This document shows, piece by piece, positions 61,401-64,000 of a stretch of 64,000 nt of DNA. This stretch comes from Carya illinoinensis (lineage: Eukaryota; Streptophyta; Magnoliopsida; Fagales; Juglandaceae). How positions within the stretch are numbered: position 1 is the stretch's first letter; each line of letters starts with the position of its first letter. The notes under the pieces were generated by a model that saw only the letters and a list, made by a program, of their open reading frames with translations, was not told the DNA's origin and ran no database searches. Where the stretch lies: the NCBI RefSeq assembly GCF_018687715.1, contig NC_056752.1:37766001-37830000 (forward strand). Direction: 5' to 3'. A program made the position numbers and the translations under genes.

Positions 61401-62630
61401 ATGAAGGCCCTTCTAAATTTTCTGATCAGCAATGAAATCCCAGAAGTCACACCTGCCATTTTACTCTTACAATTTTGTTTTCATATGGTCACATGTACGA
61501 CTGATTCAGCATCTTGTGACACTCCCAAGAGTTCTAGATGTGTCAAGCGAGAGCTCTGCATTTCTAATTGGTTACATTTAAAAAAATTTTAAAAAAAATA
61601 AAAAATCTAGGCAAATTCTATTAACATTTCAAGGTACAAAAAGTTGGGGTTGGGATTTCTACAATCACCCATAATATTGAGTTAATAAGTAGAGGGCAAA
61701 AGTTAGAAATCAAACATAAACCACAATAAATCATCCCCAAATCACAATAATTCGCTTAAAAACCACATCAAATGACAAGAAATCACCCCTCCAAGTTGAG
61801 TTCCTCTTTCGTGCTCAAATTAAAGAAAAGAGTTGTGCTACGGAGCACACTACAATTTTAACACACTGGCCAGTGTTGTACAGTAAAAATATAATAAAAA
61901 TATATATTATAAAACAGAAGTCAAAACACACGAAAAACAGGTTGCTGCCACGAAACCCACTAACAGGAAAAAGAGAAGCGAGTTAGGAGAGAAAAAAAAT
62001 GTAATTTGTGTGTGTATGTAATGAAATTTTTATACCTTTATCTGTTTGTTAGATAAATTTTTTTTGCATTCATTTGTTTGTGTATTTAACTTGTTAGATT
62101 CAAAATTTTTTTGCATTAATTTGTTTGTGTATTTTTGTGCATTATGTATGTGCATTAGTTGATATACGTACGAGTGTATATAAGGGGATTTTGGATGAGG
62201 TGTGACTTTTGAGGTTAGTGCAACAATAATGTGGCATGTGTTATTTGCATGAGTTGGTAAAATGCATCATGTATTGTTATGTCAAAGCAGATTGTAAATT
62301 GAACAGTACTCTGTGATGATTTCTATGGATTCCCTAGTCTCGAATATTTTGCATTGCATTTATGCTTCATTTAATTTAATTTGTTAACTTCAATGTACAT
62401 ATTAGTATCTAAACAAATTGCTTGTTGCAATTCATTGGCCAAAAAGAATACTGGGCAAAGGAGAAGATAAACAACCCGTAAGCCAATCATTGAAGATATC
62501 TTTGAGTGAATTGTCAAGTTCTACAAATATGAGAAAAGTACAATTTTTTTTTTTTTTTTTTTTTTTTTTGGATTTGTCCACGTTGTTATTGTTGATGTTA
62601 AAGTAATGCTATTTTTATTTTTATATTATG
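61401..62630. other. Intergenic AT-rich DNA
   Basis: Holds a small palindrome gtgctacggagcac at 61836-61849, which might be a transposon end, and a T26 run at 62544-62569. No gene recognised. Confidence 0.5.
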
Positions 62631-62639
62631 GATCTCTGC

Positions 62640-64000
62640 CGGTTCCATTTTCTGGGCCTTTGCCCCCATATACACCTCCAGCACCCACTACTCATTCAAA
62701 TCCATATACGCCTCCTCCAAAACATAATGCTTCTGCAACTACTTACCCCTACATATGGGGAAGTCAGGTAAATTAATGACATGAGTTAAAAATGATTGCA
62801 AAATACTATTATTATTTACACTGCATTTTTTAACATTGGGTAGCCCCCTTATATCCAACTCAATTAAATTACTCTGGTTCATCTAGCGCGGAAACTAAGG
62901 AGCTTGTATGGAACTAAAGAAGGTATCCCTATAGACTTAAGCGAGTATTGTATTGAGCAACAAACTAACGTTAGTCATGTTTTACTCTCATTTATTAAGT
63001 AAATGTTGATTGTTTCATATTTGTCCATTATTGTGGCATGAACTAGAAGAACCAAAAGATGATCTTGATGTAGGGCTTGAGAGGGGTATATTGATGATGA
63101 GAAGAATGAGAAAAAAATCTGAAATTGAGTTAGTCAACACTCCGAAGTGAGGAATGATTTTTAAGGATGAACATGTTATTGCATACTACAGGCAGTATGC
63201 AAAGCAAGCAGGACTTGGTGTATTGACACAGAGAACAAAACAAGAATTAGATAGGACAATTAAATACATTACTATTGGTTGTGCATGTAGTGGAAAGCAC
63301 AAAAGTAGATGGACTGACGTGTCAAAACCACGTCCAACAACAAAAATGGAATGCAAGGCCAAGATCAATGCCCATAAAAGTAATGGTGAGTGGTGTCTGA
63401 CAACCATAGAGCTTGTCCATAATCATGGATTATTGAGTCCACAGAAATTTAGATACTTGAGATGCCATTGAAGTATAGGCTAATTCGCCAAGTGGAAGCT
63501 AGAAGTTAATGATAGAGCGAGAATAAGGATGAATAAGAATTTTAATACTTTAGTTGTTGAAGTTGGTGGCTTTGAGAACCTTGAGTTTACTAAAAAAGGA
63601 TGCAGAAATTTCATTGACAAAGTGAGGCACCTTCACCTAGGTAAAGGAGGTGCTGGGGCACTTATTGATTATTTTGATAGAATGCACGATATGAACGATG
63701 ATTTTTATGCCTCTATGGACTTGGACGAGAAAGAGGGATTGCGGAATATATTATGAGCTGATGTACGGAGTAGAGCATCGTATTTATATTTTGGAGATGT
63801 TGTAACTTTTGACATGATGTATTTGACTAATAGGTATGGGATGTCATTTGCACCATTTGTTGAGGTTAATAATCATGGACAGTCTATACTTCTTGGTGCT
63901 AGATTAATATCCAGTGAAGATACACAATCATTCGTGTGGTTATTTCGAACATAGTTGAAGTGTATGAATGGTCGAGCTCCAGTTGCAATCATAACTAATC
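62640..64000 (+). pseudogene. FAR1/MULE-type transposase-derived pseudogene, truncated by window edge
   Basis: A proline-rich part at 62645-62766 (PPYTPPAPTTHSNPYTPPP) may be its N-terminus. From 63151 one frame reads the FAR1 DNA-binding domain (GMIFKDEHVIAYYRQYAKQA, then CACSG, MECKAKI and VHNHGL as zinc ligands), a linker (KNFNTLVVEVGGFENLEFTK) and the start of the MULE transposase fold (YFGDVVTFDMMYLTNRYGMS, FAPFVEVNNHGQSILLGARL). In-frame stops at 63148, 63469, 63481, 63754 and 63952 kill it. FAR1-related sequences are transcription factors domesticated from Mutator-like transposases; this copy is a dead relative. Confidence 0.88.

Noticed and set aside
61836..61849. Palindrome gtgctacggagcac as a transposon terminus
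   Set aside because: No matching partner end or target duplication found in the window.

Overview
This is plant nuclear DNA. Long AT-rich introns with GT-AG borders separate short exons, and both introns and flanks are filled with plant-type transposons: short-LTR Copia elements primed by initiator tRNA-Met, L1-type LINEs, hAT- and Harbinger-like MITEs, a tRNA-derived SINE, a TRIM, a solo LTR and a FAR1-type transposase relic. The proteins read as a woody eudicot. A member of Fagales (walnut/hickory relatives) is my guess from the repeat types, not something the sequence proves.

One gene dominates the window: a plus-strand VPS13 bridge-type lipid-transfer protein, most like the PH- and C2-containing Arabidopsis VPS13M class (At1g48090 / At4g17140). 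I could place 51 exons from 7613 to the stop codon at 60299-60301. They total 11,575 bp and encode 3,857 residues in a continuous frame with consistent phases at all 50 junctions. The N-terminal chorein region (about 350-400 residues) is missing and must lie left of the window. Domains in order are: VPS13 rod, a PH domain (exons 9-11), more rod, a Vps62-like set of repeats (exons 26-28), a C2 domain (exons 32-35), the VAB/SHR-BD region (about exons 37-42), the ATG2_C/DH-like helical region (exons 47-48) and a C-terminal PH-like domain (exons 49-50).

Layout: 1-3793, antisense Copia element cut by the left edge; 3758-7612, an unrecognised ORF and noncoding sequence; 7613-10824, exons 1-9; 10918-15964, a complete but defective antisense Copia with TSD; 16070-39915, exons 10-38, with MITEs, a LINE fragment, a TRIM and a SINE in the introns; 39916-45308, a 5.4-kb intron of LINE remains split by a 1.74-kb solo LTR that carries an array of covarying hairpins; 45309-50150, exons 39-47; 50151-58549, an 8.4-kb intron with a LINE and a second, RT-deleted copy of the same Copia family; 58550-60301, exons 48-51; 60302 to about 61400, presumed 3' UTR; about 62640-64000, a FAR1/MULE pseudogene running off the right edge.

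The notable signals are an intact giant reading frame surviving a heavy transposon load, a hairpin minisatellite with compensatory changes, a Copia with near-identical LTRs but wrecked genes, and a tandemly duplicated 3' splice site at exon 30.
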